Positions 32,780 to 41,492 of a DNA stretch of 64,000 bases are shown piece by piece. Each line of letters opens with the position of its first letter. Position 1 is the stretch's first letter. The stretch is from positions 1 to 64,000 of the forward strand of contig CABUDI010000007.1 in the NCBI GenBank assembly GCA_902490305.1, given 5' to 3'. The notes beneath the pieces were generated by a model that saw nothing but the letters and a program-made list of their open reading frames with translations, ran no database searches and was not told the origin of the DNA. This stretch comes from an uncultured Collinsella sp. (GTDB lineage: Bacteria > Actinomycetota > Coriobacteriia > Coriobacteriales > Coriobacteriaceae). A program made the position numbers and the translations under genes.

Positions 32780-35461
32780 CTAGTCCTCGAGCAGGTCCTC
32801 GATAAAGCCGACACGGTAGTTCTTGAAGATTACCTCGCCGCCGTCTTGCGTGGCGTCCAGATCGACATCGCCCATGATGCCAAAATCGTGGTCGCCATCC
32901 TCGTCAGCAAAGATCTGGTGCACGTGCCATACGTGCGCGGTCTTCTCGTCGGACTCGTCGATGGAAAACATCGCGGCGCTGCGGGCATCTCCGTCGGTGA
33001 GGATTTCCTCGTGCTGCTCGTGGTAAGCGTCGAGTGCTTTTTGCCAGCGGATCTCGCTCATGCCCCAGTCGTCGTCGAGCTCGCCCAGGTCGCGAACGTG
33101 CTCGCGGGCGGCAAGGGTCACGCGGCGGAAGAGCGCGTTGCGCACCAACAGCGTGCAGCCGCGGCGGTCCGCCACGACCTCGTCGATGCCCTGCGGCGGC
33201 GCAGCATCGAGGGCTGCCGGGTTGCCGGCGTTCTCCCACTCGTCCACCAGGCTCGAGTCCACCGAGCGCACCACAAAGCCGAGCCACGAGATAATGTCGC
33301 GCAGACGCTCGTCGCGCTTCTCGATGGGCACGGTGCGGTCGAGCGAACGGTAGGCCTCTGCCAGGTAACGCAGCAAAATGCCCTCGGAACGGGCGATGCC
33401 GAGCTTTTGAATGTAACCCTTAAAATCGCTCGCGCTTTCCAGCATATCGCGCAGGACGCTTTTGGGAGAGAGCTGGTAGTCGTTTGCCCAGGGCACTTCC
33501 TGGCAGTACTTGTCGAAGGCGGCGTCGAGCAAGTCCTCGAGCGGTTTTTCGTAGGTGACATCCTGGATGCGCTCCAGGCGTTCCTCATATTCGACGCCGT
33601 CAGCCTTCATTTCGGCCATCGCGCGGTCGCGCGCTGCGCGCTCCTGAGCGCGCAGCACCTGCTTGGGATCCTCGAGCGTTGCCTCGACCATCGAGATCAG
33701 GTCCATGGTATAGGTCTCGCTCTCGGGATCGAGCAGCTCCAACGCGGCAAGCAAAAACGGCGAGAGCGGCTGGTCGAGCGCAAAGTCCTCGGGCAGGTCG
33801 ACCGTCAGTGCGTAGTCGATGTCCGGCGCGGCGTCAGCCGGAGCGTCGGGTGCGGGCGGCACCTCGGTGCGCACGACGACGCCGGAATCGATGAGCGTGG
33901 CGAAGATCTCGTCGGCACGAACCTCGAGCTTAGCCTTTTCCTCGGGGGTCTGCAGGCTCGTCTCGATGAGGTCGTGTACGCGGGCTCGGGCATCGCCACC
34001 CTGCTCGACCACGCTAATCACCATGGAGTGCGTGATGCGCAGGCGCGGCTTGAGTGTCTCGGGCTGCGTCTCGATCAGGCGCTCGAACGTCTGCTTGTTC
34101 CAGGTGACAAAGCCCTCGGGGGCCTTCTTCTTTTTAATCTTGCGGAGCTTCTTGGGGTCGTCGCCCGCCTTGGCCATGAGTTTGGCGTTCTCGATCTCGT
34201 GCTCCGGGGCCTCGGCGATGACCATGCCCTCGGTATCGAAGCCCGAGCGGCCGGCGCGACCGGCAATCTGATGGAACTCGCGGGCGCGCAGGCGACGCAT
34301 CTTGTAGCCGTCGAACTTGGTGAGCGCGGTGAGTACCACGGTGTGGATGGGTACGTTGATGCCGACGCCGAGCGTATCGGTGCCGCAGATGACGGGCAGC
34401 AGGCCCTGCTGCGCCAGGCGCTCCACCAGCAGGCGATAGCGCGGCAACATGCCGGCATGGTGCACGCCGACGCCGCATCCAAGCAGGCGTTTGAGAATCT
34501 TACCAAAGGCCGTGGAGAAGCTCGTCCCCTTTGCCGCTTCTTTGATGGCCTCGCGCTGCTCCTTGCTGGCGATGCCAAAATTGGCGAGCGACTGTGCCGT
34601 TGCAAGGGCGGCATCCTGGCTAAAGTGCACGATATAGAGCGGGGCCTCGCCGCGGCGCATGGCGAGCTCGACCGTGCCCTCGAGGGAGGTCGTCACGTAG
34701 TCGTAGCTCAGCGGCACGGGGCGCGGGGCATCGACGACCAAGTCGCAAGTAGCACCGGTGTGTTCCTCGAGTGAGGCGGCGATGGCAGTGACATCGCCGA
34801 GCGTGGCGCTCATGAGCATGAATTGCGTGTGGGGCAGGGTGAGCAGCGGTACCTGCCAAGCCCAACCGCGGTCGGGGTCGGCAAAGTAGTGGAACTCGTC
34901 CATGGCCACGCAGCCCACGTCGGCATCTTCGCTCTCGCGCAGTGCGTCGTTGGCAAGGATCTCTGCCGTGCAGCAGATGACGGGTGCCTTGGTGTTGATA
35001 TGCGTGTCGCCGGTAATCATGCCTACGTTATCGCGGCCGAGCACCTGCACAAGGTCGAAAAACTTCTCGCTGACCAGAGCCTTGATGGGAGCCGTGTAGT
35101 AGCAGCGCTTGCCCTGCGCCATGCCCATAAAGAGCATGCCCAGCGCGACGAGCGATTTACCCGATCCGGTCGGTGTGCCTAAAATGACGTGATCGCCGGC
35201 AGCCAGGTCCATGAGGGCCTCTTCTTGGTGATCCCACAGTTCAATGCCGCGATCGCTCGTCCATTCAAAGAAGCGTTCGAAGGCTTGATCGGGCGTGAGC
35301 CACGGTTCGGGCTCGCTGCCGTCCTCGGGCTCCCACCAGGTGGGGGAGAGCGCGCCGAGCGAGCCAAACTCGGCTTCGGTTCCCGTGCCGCCCGAGAATG
35401 AGCTGGCGGCGCCGGCGCCGGAGACGGTGCTGGCGGCGGTATCTGTCGTGGTCTGTGCCAT
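32780..35461 (-). CDS. DExH-box (Ski2-like) RNA helicase with DUF3516 C-terminal domain
   Basis: 893 residues. Walker A GTPTGSGKS (95-103), DEFH (188-191) with the Ski2-type DEFHYFADPDRGW, SATLGD, then CGTDTLGVGINVPIHTVV and QIAGRAGRSG in the second RecA domain. The last 350 or so residues match DUF3516, found behind such helicases in Actinobacteria. The likely role is RNA unwinding. Residues 1-50 are a low-complexity Thr/Ala/Gly tail. The start at 35461 has only a weak GAGAAAG site; the frame continues upstream into the repeat at 35583, which is unlikely to be coding. Confidence 0.88.
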   Translation of the reverse strand: MAQTTTDTAASTVSGAGAASSFSGGTGTEAEFGSLGALSPTWWEPEDGSEPEPWLTPDQAFERFFEWTSDRGIELWDHQEEALMDLAAGDHVILGTPTGSGKSLVALGMLFMGMAQGKRCYYTAPIKALVSEKFFDLVQVLGRDNVGMITGDTHINTKAPVICCTAEILANDALRESEDADVGCVAMDEFHYFADPDRGWAWQVPLLTLPHTQFMLMSATLGDVTAIAASLEEHTGATCDLVVDAPRPVPLSYDYVTTSLEGTVELAMRRGEAPLYIVHFSQDAALATAQSLANFGIASKEQREAIKEAAKGTSFSTAFGKILKRLLGCGVGVHHAGMLPRYRLLVERLAQQGLLPVICGTDTLGVGINVPIHTVVLTALTKFDGYKMRRLRAREFHQIAGRAGRSGFDTEGMVIAEAPEHEIENAKLMAKAGDDPKKLRKIKKKKAPEGFVTWNKQTFERLIETQPETLKPRLRITHSMVISVVEQGGDARARVHDLIETSLQTPEEKAKLEVRADEIFATLIDSGVVVRTEVPPAPDAPADAAPDIDYALTVDLPEDFALDQPLSPFLLAALELLDPESETYTMDLISMVEATLEDPKQVLRAQERAARDRAMAEMKADGVEYEERLERIQDVTYEKPLEDLLDAAFDKYCQEVPWANDYQLSPKSVLRDMLESASDFKGYIQKLGIARSEGILLRYLAEAYRSLDRTVPIEKRDERLRDIISWLGFVVRSVDSSLVDEWENAGNPAALDAAPPQGIDEVVADRRGCTLLVRNALFRRVTLAAREHVRDLGELDDDWGMSEIRWQKALDAYHEQHEEILTDGDARSAAMFSIDESDEKTAHVWHVHQIFADEDGDHDFGIMGDVDLDATQDGGEVIFKNYRVGFIEDLLED

Positions 35462-35582
35462 GTGGTTGCTTTCTCTCGCGATTGTCCGCCAACTATTATG
35501 GCGTAGCGGCGCATCGATGCGTTTGCAGGCAAGAAAATGCAGGAAATGGGCGTTCTGCCCGGCCGTTTGGTGCAGTTGCCAG

Positions 35583-35705
35583 CTAAGTGAGTAGACTTTT
35601 TGCGATGTCGCGAGCACATGGATTTTGCACAAGGGTTCTATCTGCGGTTTTAGTTTTCGTTATGCGGGTTGTGCTTGGCTATTGCAAAAAAGTCTACGCA
35701 CTTAG
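35583..35705. mobile_element. 123-bp inverted-repeat element, copy 3
   Basis: CTAAGTGAGTAGACTTTT at the left, AAAAGTCTACGCACTTAG at the right (one change), and ATCTGCGGTTTT at offset 57. The interior is more diverged than in copies 1 and 2 but the length is the same. It lies between trmB and the DExH helicase gene. Confidence 0.75.
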
Positions 35706-35770
35706 GTTTGAGGGTTGTTTGCTGGCGCCTATTCGCGCTTATTTGCTGACGCCGCGACCATCAGAAGCCC

Positions 35771-36610
35771 CTAGGACTCTTGCGGCAGGCGCTTCTTGCC
35801 CTTGCGGGCACGGTTTCTGAAGTTCTCGACGGCCTCTTCCATGCCGAGAGGCACGTAGGTGAGCTCATCGAGGTTTTCGGGCAGGTAGCAGGCAAGGCTT
35901 TGCTCCTGCGCGCGGCCCGCCGCGAGCTGCTCTTCGATGGGTTCCGCGCCGGGCGTAGCGCAAATGCCATAGACGGCGGCGCCCATCTCGCGCGTGCGGC
36001 ACTCGTACTCGGTCTCGGGATGCTCGGGATGGTCGCGGCGCACGTCATCGCTTACCCAAAGTGTGTCGTAGCCCGCCGCGGCAAACTGCCCCAGGGCGTA
36101 GTCGCGCAACGGCTTGCTGTCAGTGCGCAGCGTGACGGTAGCGCCGGCTGTAAAGAGCGGACGGTACAGCATTAGGTGGTCGACATGGACGAGTCGTTTT
36201 TTGGCGTACTTGGCCTTGGGCTGCGGCGTGGGAAAGTTGATGGTGATGGCATCGAGCTCGCCTGCGGCAAACAACTGCGGCAGCGATGCGGCGCCTCGGG
36301 GCAGGACGAGTGCGTTGGTCAGTTCCTGCTCGCAGATTTTCTGTGCGGCATAGGCGATGCAGATGGGCTCCTGGTCCATACCGACAAAGAGCGTGTTCGG
36401 CTCGCGGGTGGCGCGCTCTACCAGGTACGTTCCCTTGCCACAGCCAAGATCCAGGTGAAGGTGTTCGAAGGGCTTGCTGCCAACTGACGCGCAGGCCTCG
36501 CGCCAATCCCCGGCATATGCCTCGGGGTTCGTCTCAATCGCATCGGCGTAGCGCTCCAAGCGCTCCTCGAGCACAAAGTTCTTAGGCGTGCGAACGTGGA
36601 CGGCTCCCAT
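35771..36610 (-). CDS. trmB: tRNA (guanine-N7)-methyltransferase, TrmB-like
   Basis: 279 residues, somewhat longer than the usual 210-240. SAM site DLGCGKGTY (about 54-62), then NFPTPQPKAKYAKKRL where the family has FPDPWPKxRHxKRRL, LRTDSKPL and TEYECRTREMGAAVYGI. The enzyme makes m7G46 in the variable loop of tRNA. The substitutions of Asp by Thr and Trp by Gln in the signature are unusual. A C-terminal extension ends in basic residues. The ATG starts 119 bases after the neighbouring methyltransferase. Confidence 0.85.
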   Translation of the reverse strand: MGAVHVRTPKNFVLEERLERYADAIETNPEAYAGDWREACASVGSKPFEHLHLDLGCGKGTYLVERATREPNTLFVGMDQEPICIAYAAQKICEQELTNALVLPRGAASLPQLFAAGELDAITINFPTPQPKAKYAKKRLVHVDHLMLYRPLFTAGATVTLRTDSKPLRDYALGQFAAAGYDTLWVSDDVRRDHPEHPETEYECRTREMGAAVYGICATPGAEPIEEQLAAGRAQEQSLACYLPENLDELTYVPLGMEEAVENFRNRARKGKKRLPQES

Positions 36611-36728
36611 GAGGCTCCTTGGTCATAAGTATGGAACGCATAACTGCGCGTTCCGTCAATGGGTTGAAAAAAGGTGGGCATAGTTTGCCCGAAAGATGCG
36701 GTGCGGCTCGGCGGCGAGTCGTCGGTGC

Positions 36729-37601
36729 CTACAGACGCTTGAGAATCACATAGCGGTTGAGCTCGCCGCTACGACCGTCGGCATGGAAGCGCTCAAGCTC
36801 ACGCACGGGGACCTCGCCGCTCTTGTAGAACGTACGGACGCCGCGCACAAGGTCGGTGATCTGCTGATCGTCAAAGTGATGGCAATAGCGGTAGGCGTGG
36901 CGGTCGTTTTGCCAGCCAATGAGGTGGTCGCCGGCTTCAAACTGCGCGGAATCGTATCCCTCAAACGGTGGGGTGAGCTCGGCGCGGGCTTCGGCTCGAA
37001 CGGCCTTGCGCGCCATGCGCTCGTCGTTCATAAACTCCCAAAAACTGATGGCGATGATGCCGCCCGGGCGCGTCTGGCGCACCAGGGCGTCGAGCACGCG
37101 TACGCGGTACTCGCACGACGGCACGTGGTGCATAAAGCCAAAGCAGACCGAGATGTCGGCGAGCGGGGCGTCGAAAAGCGCGTCGGGCGTCTCGGCGGGG
37201 TTGAGCTTCATGAGAGCGTCGAGCACATCGAGCTCCTGGAAGTGCAGGTTGGGAATGCGCAGGGCGTGGCCATGTGCATCGATGGCCAAATCTTGGCACG
37301 AGTCGACACCATAGAACTCGAAGGGGCAGTTGGCATCTGCCGAGGGGCTCGCGCCGTCGACGCCCTTGGCAGCCAGCGTGCCGCCGGCGGCAAAGTTCTC
37401 AAAGCGCATATTGCCGCAGGCAAGATCGAAGACGCGGACGGGATGCTCGATGGTGGCCACATCGAGCTGGTCGAGCGCTATGTCCATGGTGCGCACCCAG
37501 CCGGGCCACGGGGCCTGGCGCGTATCGGAAAAGGAGGCGGAGTGCTCGCGATAGAACGTATTGTTGAGCTGGATGAGCGATGAGGCGAAATCGCGGTTCA
37601 C
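36729..37601 (-). CDS. SAM-dependent methyltransferase, class I
   Basis: 290 residues. Motif I is VFDLACGNMRF, followed by an acidic strand-2 end (FYGVDSCQDLA), ISVCFGFMHHVPS as motif IV and RPGGIIAISFWEF as motif VI. The helix before motif I (NTFYREHSASFSDTR) resembles Trm9/UbiE-like enzymes, but the substrate is unknown. I choose the GTG at 37601 because GGAGGGAG precedes it; the frame extends to 37736 without a better site. Small hairpins lie between it and trmB (for example GGAACGC/GCGTTCC, 36633-36654). Confidence 0.8.
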   Translation of the reverse strand: MNRDFASSLIQLNNTFYREHSASFSDTRQAPWPGWVRTMDIALDQLDVATIEHPVRVFDLACGNMRFENFAAGGTLAAKGVDGASPSADANCPFEFYGVDSCQDLAIDAHGHALRIPNLHFQELDVLDALMKLNPAETPDALFDAPLADISVCFGFMHHVPSCEYRVRVLDALVRQTRPGGIIAISFWEFMNDERMARKAVRAEARAELTPPFEGYDSAQFEAGDHLIGWQNDRHAYRYCHHFDDQQITDLVRGVRTFYKSGEVPVRELERFHADGRSGELNRYVILKRL

Positions 37602-37868
37602 GGCGCGGAACTCCCTCCGTTGGCGGTGCGGAATAAACAGTACGACCATACTACCGTTAACGCCGCAACGGGGACAACCGAGCTGCGGGTCATTGCTTTG
37701 TTTGGACACATTTCCGCAGCTCATATATGCCCGCAACCGCCGGTTGTCAAAAATCTCACTAGAATAGGTGGCATGCTTTTGGCGGTGGCGGATAGATTTT
37801 TAACTGTGCAAGGCGCCTTAAGAACAAAAACGGTCCGGCGGCACGGCTGGCATCACATAGGAGGAACC

Positions 37869-38591
37869 ATGAATGTAGAAACTGCACAGCGGCTCGCCGA
37901 CCTTCGTCGCAGCAAGGGTTTTAGCCAAGAAGGGCTGGCGCGAAAGCTGGGGCTGTCGCGCCAGGCGGTCAGCAAATGGGAGCGCGCGGAGAGCTCGCCC
38001 GATACCGAGAACCTGATCTCGCTCGCCAAGCTCTATGGCGTGAGCCTGGACGAGCTGCTCAATCCGAGCGACGAGATCGAGGACGATATCGAGTTTGAGA
38101 ACGAGGACCGCGCCCGCCAGCGCGAGGCCGAGGCGGCAGAGCGCGCGCGTACCCATGAGGCGGCGGCGCGCGCTACCGAGGCGGCAACGCAGGCGAGTGA
38201 TGCTGCGGCCAAGGCAGCGCAAGCGGCAAGCTGGAGTGCGCAGGCCGCCAATGCCGCTACGGCACAGGCGACGAGTGGCACCGCGGTAGGCTCGACTCCG
38301 GTGAAGGGCCCGTTCCAGTCGTTCCCGTATTGGGCTGTGTGCTGGCTACTGTTCTTTTTGCTGATGTTCCTGTTTGGCGCCGGCCCCTTTGCCGCACTGA
38401 TCTTCTTTACGATTCCCATCTATCACTGGGTGGCGCGTGCGCTCGATGGTGATTGGGCACGCGGGGATATTCAGGTTGGTCCGGCGCCGGCGGCGGTCAG
38501 GGCCCAGGGGAAGGATACTTCTGCGGAACCTGATGCTGACGTGGCTACCGCGGCCACCGCTGAGTCATGTGCCAAAGAAGGTGACGAATGA
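37869..38591 (+). CDS. Membrane-anchored XRE-family regulator
   Basis: 240 residues. An XRE helix-turn-helix (about 5-62, QRLADLRRSKGFSQEGLARKLGLSRQAVSKWE) is followed by an acidic then Ala-rich, probably helical linker (about 70-135) and one or two membrane segments (YWAVCWLLFFLLMFLFGAGP, about 150-185). It ends in a soluble tail. This is the layout of one-component membrane-bound regulators paired with envelope proteins. AGGAGG precedes the ATG. The next gene overlaps its stop by four bases (ATGA), so the two are translationally coupled. Confidence 0.85.
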   Translation: MNVETAQRLADLRRSKGFSQEGLARKLGLSRQAVSKWERAESSPDTENLISLAKLYGVSLDELLNPSDEIEDDIEFENEDRARQREAEAAERARTHEAAARATEAATQASDAAAKAAQAASWSAQAANAATAQATSGTAVGSTPVKGPFQSFPYWAVCWLLFFLLMFLFGAGPFAALIFFTIPIYHWVARALDGDWARGDIQVGPAPAAVRAQGKDTSAEPDADVATAATAESCAKEGDE

Positions 38592-39490
38592 TGAAGCTTT
38601 CGCATGAATCCAAGCTGCGCCTGGGCGTCGGCATCGGAGCGTTTGTACTGATTATCGGGCTTGTTTTTGGCGTTTCGCGGACTTTGATTCATTTTGATGG
38701 CCCGTGGGATCTCGACGATGTTATACCCGGCTTGTCCGGTATGGACGATGTGGTTGATGACGACGATTTTATGAACGATGGCGGTAACTATTCCGCTCGG
38801 CCTCAGCAGCTTTCGTGTACGACCTTTGATGCCGATGAGTTTCGCTACCTCGATTTCGATATCGATGCGGCTACGGTGGACGTCAAGGTTATTGATGGTA
38901 ACAAGGCTCGCGTTATCGAGCGGGGACGCGTTGCCAATGGTATGGATGCCTCCAAGGCCGCGACGCAGAACATCGCATCCGTCGAGGACTCGACGCTCAA
39001 GGTTTCCCAGTTTGGAAGTGATGACGGTAAGGCAATCGATCGCTCAGTTACGGTCGAGCTGCCGCGCCGTGTTGCCGAACATCTGAAGGGAGTCAACGCG
39101 CACGTGGGCTCGGGTGATCTGCAGATTGCCGGTGTCACCTGTGATGGTTTCGACCTTTTCCTGGGTGCGGGAGATGTAGAGTTTGCGGGCAGCGTGACTG
39201 ATGCGCTCAGTGCTGAGGTCGGTTCGGGCGATGTGACGTTCGAGCTCTACCAGGCCCCCGCGAAGTCGATGGACGTAAGCGTGGACTCGGGCGATGTGGA
39301 GATGACGGTTCCGAACTCTACGGGCTTTAAGGCGAGCCTCACCGTGGGCAGCGGTGACTTCGAGAGCGATTTCCTTCCGCTTGGCTACGATGGCGAGACC
39401 ATATTGAATCTTGAATTCGACAACGGCGATAAGTCTGCTACGTATCGTTTCGAGGTCGGTTCGGGCGACATGTCGTTTGATCCGGAGTGA
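38588..39490 (+). CDS. DUF4097 envelope protein, partner of the XRE regulator
   Basis: 300 residues. An N-terminal membrane segment (about 12-30) leads to an acidic Asp/Gly-rich linker. A DUF4097 beta-strand repeat domain follows (about 90-300) with recurring GSGD units (VGSGDLQIAG, GAGDVEFAG, VGSGDVTFEL, VDSGDVEMTV, VGSGDFESDF, VGSGDMSFDPE), one per coil. The main domain is probably outside the membrane. Function is unknown; coupling with the regulator suggests a sensor or stress-response protein. The terminator at 39536-39570 ends the pair. Confidence 0.85.
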   Translation: MMKLSHESKLRLGVGIGAFVLIIGLVFGVSRTLIHFDGPWDLDDVIPGLSGMDDVVDDDDFMNDGGNYSARPQQLSCTTFDADEFRYLDFDIDAATVDVKVIDGNKARVIERGRVANGMDASKAATQNIASVEDSTLKVSQFGSDDGKAIDRSVTVELPRRVAEHLKGVNAHVGSGDLQIAGVTCDGFDLFLGAGDVEFAGSVTDALSAEVGSGDVTFELYQAPAKSMDVSVDSGDVEMTVPNSTGFKASLTVGSGDFESDFLPLGYDGETILNLEFDNGDKSATYRFEVGSGDMSFDPE

Positions 39491-39535
39491 CATGCGGTTT
39501 TCGGAGATCGGTACATATAGGCATGCTCTTTGATG

Positions 39536-39570
39536 AAGGCGCCGAAGCCGAGATCGGCTCCGGCGCCTTT
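39536..39570 (+). terminator. Terminator after the DUF4097 gene
   Basis: AAGGCGCCG and CGGCGCCTTT with an inner AGCCG/CGGCT stem, ending in TTT. Confidence 0.75.
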
Positions 39571-39587
39571 GCCTTTACAATGGGGAC

Positions 39588-41492
39588 ATGGAACAGATTA
39601 TCTTGAACATACTCGAGGCCCTGCGTCGCGGCGAGACCGTGGACGACAAAGCGCTCGTCAAACTGATACATGCCGAGGCGCGCCGTGAGGGTGCCGACAA
39701 ACGCGATTTGGCCAAGCGCCGTCTGCTGCCGTTCTACCAGCGGGTTAAACGTGAGGAGCCGGTTCGGTGGGCTGCGTGGAATGTCGATTCCGATCTGGAG
39801 CGTCAACTGCTGCAGGTCCTGCGTATGAAGCCGCGCCGAACGGCCTCGGGCGTGGCGACCATTACCGTCATTACCAAGCCCTGGCCATGCTCGGGCGATT
39901 GCCTGTTTTGCCCCAACGATCTGCGCATGCCCAAGAGCTATCTGCACGCCGAGCCGGCATGCGCCCGTGCGGAGCAAAATTGCTTTGACCCGTATCTGCA
40001 GGTGAGCGCTCGCCTGACCGCGCTTTCGCAGATGGGGCATGCGACCGATAAGATCGAGCTCATTGTGCTTGGCGGTACCTGGAGCGACTATCCGGAAGGC
40101 TATCAGACATGGTTTATGTCGGAGCTTTTCCGTGCACTCAATGACGATGCCGTCGCCGGCGTGGCGGCCAACCCCATGTTGGCACGTCCGGGCATCAGCC
40201 GTGCCGAGGCGGGGCGTCTGCTCGATGACGCTCCCGCCGATGCCCTGCCGCCTGTGGTAGCGGAGCGCCGTGAGCGCTATCGGGCCGCCGGCATTGCGAC
40301 AGACGAGGTCGAGCTTGCTGCCGGCGTTGCCGACGAGCAGGGGCGTGTGGATGCTGCCGTGGGCGGCTATAACCGTGCGGTGCGTCGTCTGTACGGTCCC
40401 GGTACGCCGTGGGGCGAGGTCACTGAGTGGCAGACGGCAACGATGGAGGAGCTTGAGCGTCAGCAGCGCATCAACGAGACGGCGAAGCATCGCGTGGTGG
40501 GGCTCGTTATCGAGACGCGCCCCGATGCCGTAACGCCGCAGGCGCTTACGCTCATCCGCCGCCTGGGCTGCACCAAGATCCAGATGGGTATTCAGAGTCT
40601 CGACCAACATTTGCTCGATATCAACGAGCGTCGTATTTCGGTGGCTCAGATCGAGCGGGCGTTTTCGCTTGCGCGTCTGTTTGGCTTTAAGATCCACGCG
40701 CATTTTATGCTCAACTTGCTGGGCGCCACGCCCGAGGGGGACAAGCGCGACTACGAGCGCTTTATGACCGAGGGGGCCTTTATGCCCGACGAGGTCAAGG
40801 TCTACCCGTGCGCGCTCATCGAGGGCTCGCGTCTGGTGGGCCGCTATGAGCGCGGCGAGTGGCGCCCCTATACCGAGGAAGAACTGCTCGATGTGCTGGC
40901 CGACGACATCGTGGTGACGCCGGCGTTCTGCCGCATCAGCCGCATGATCCGCGACTTTAGCTCCGACGACATCATGGTGGGCAACAAGAAGCCCAACCTG
41001 CGTCAGCTCGTTGAGAACCGCCTGGCTGCTCGGGGTGACGGTGCGACGGTGCGCGAGATTCGCTATCGCGAGATCAGTACCGCGGGTGCCGACCTGGATG
41101 AACTGTCTCTTGATGAGGTCGCTTACAAGACGCCGGTGACGCGTGAACGCTTTTTGCAGTGGGTGACGCCCGAAGGCAAGATCGCCGGCTTTTTGCGTCT
41201 GTCGCTGCCCGTTCGCGCTTTTGTTGCCGCACATGCGGACGAGTTGCCGACGATGCCGGACGAGGCGATGATTCGCGAGGTACACGTGTATGGCATGGCG
41301 GCGCGCGTGGGGGATCAAGGCCAGGCAGCCCAGCACCATGGATTGGGACGGTCGCTGGTGGAGCGTGCGTGCCATATTGCTCGGGACGCGGGCTATGCGC
41401 GCATCAACGTGATCAGCGCGATTGGTACGCGCGAGTACTATCGCCATCTTGGATTTTATGACTATGGCCTTTATCTGCAAAAGGAGCTCTAG
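39588..41492 (+). CDS. elp3: Bacterial Elp3: radical SAM/GNAT tRNA-U34 modification enzyme
   Basis: 634 residues. The radical SAM cluster motif is CSGDCLFC (Cys101, 105, 108), followed by PEYQ-type Elp3 blocks (CFDPYLQVSARLTALSQMGH, ELIVLGGTWSDYP, VIETRPDA, IQMGIQSLD, FMLNLLGATPEGD). The GNAT acetyltransferase domain is C-terminal (IREVHVYG, QHHGLGRSLVERA, YYRHLGFYDYGLYLQKEL). An insertion of about 90 residues lies between the GGTWSDYP and IETRPD blocks. Elp3 forms carboxymethyl-type modifications of wobble uridine; in eukaryotes it needs five partners, none of which is present here. The start site is weak (GGGGAC). Confidence 0.92.
   Translation: MEQIILNILEALRRGETVDDKALVKLIHAEARREGADKRDLAKRRLLPFYQRVKREEPVRWAAWNVDSDLERQLLQVLRMKPRRTASGVATITVITKPWPCSGDCLFCPNDLRMPKSYLHAEPACARAEQNCFDPYLQVSARLTALSQMGHATDKIELIVLGGTWSDYPEGYQTWFMSELFRALNDDAVAGVAANPMLARPGISRAEAGRLLDDAPADALPPVVAERRERYRAAGIATDEVELAAGVADEQGRVDAAVGGYNRAVRRLYGPGTPWGEVTEWQTATMEELERQQRINETAKHRVVGLVIETRPDAVTPQALTLIRRLGCTKIQMGIQSLDQHLLDINERRISVAQIERAFSLARLFGFKIHAHFMLNLLGATPEGDKRDYERFMTEGAFMPDEVKVYPCALIEGSRLVGRYERGEWRPYTEEELLDVLADDIVVTPAFCRISRMIRDFSSDDIMVGNKKPNLRQLVENRLAARGDGATVREIRYREISTAGADLDELSLDEVAYKTPVTRERFLQWVTPEGKIAGFLRLSLPVRAFVAAHADELPTMPDEAMIREVHVYGMAARVGDQGQAAQHHGLGRSLVERACHIARDAGYARINVISAIGTREYYRHLGFYDYGLYLQKEL

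Noticed and set aside
32846..34774. 642-codon frame opposite the DExH helicase
   Set aside because: Antisense to a gene with all helicase motifs; typical of high-GC third-position bias.
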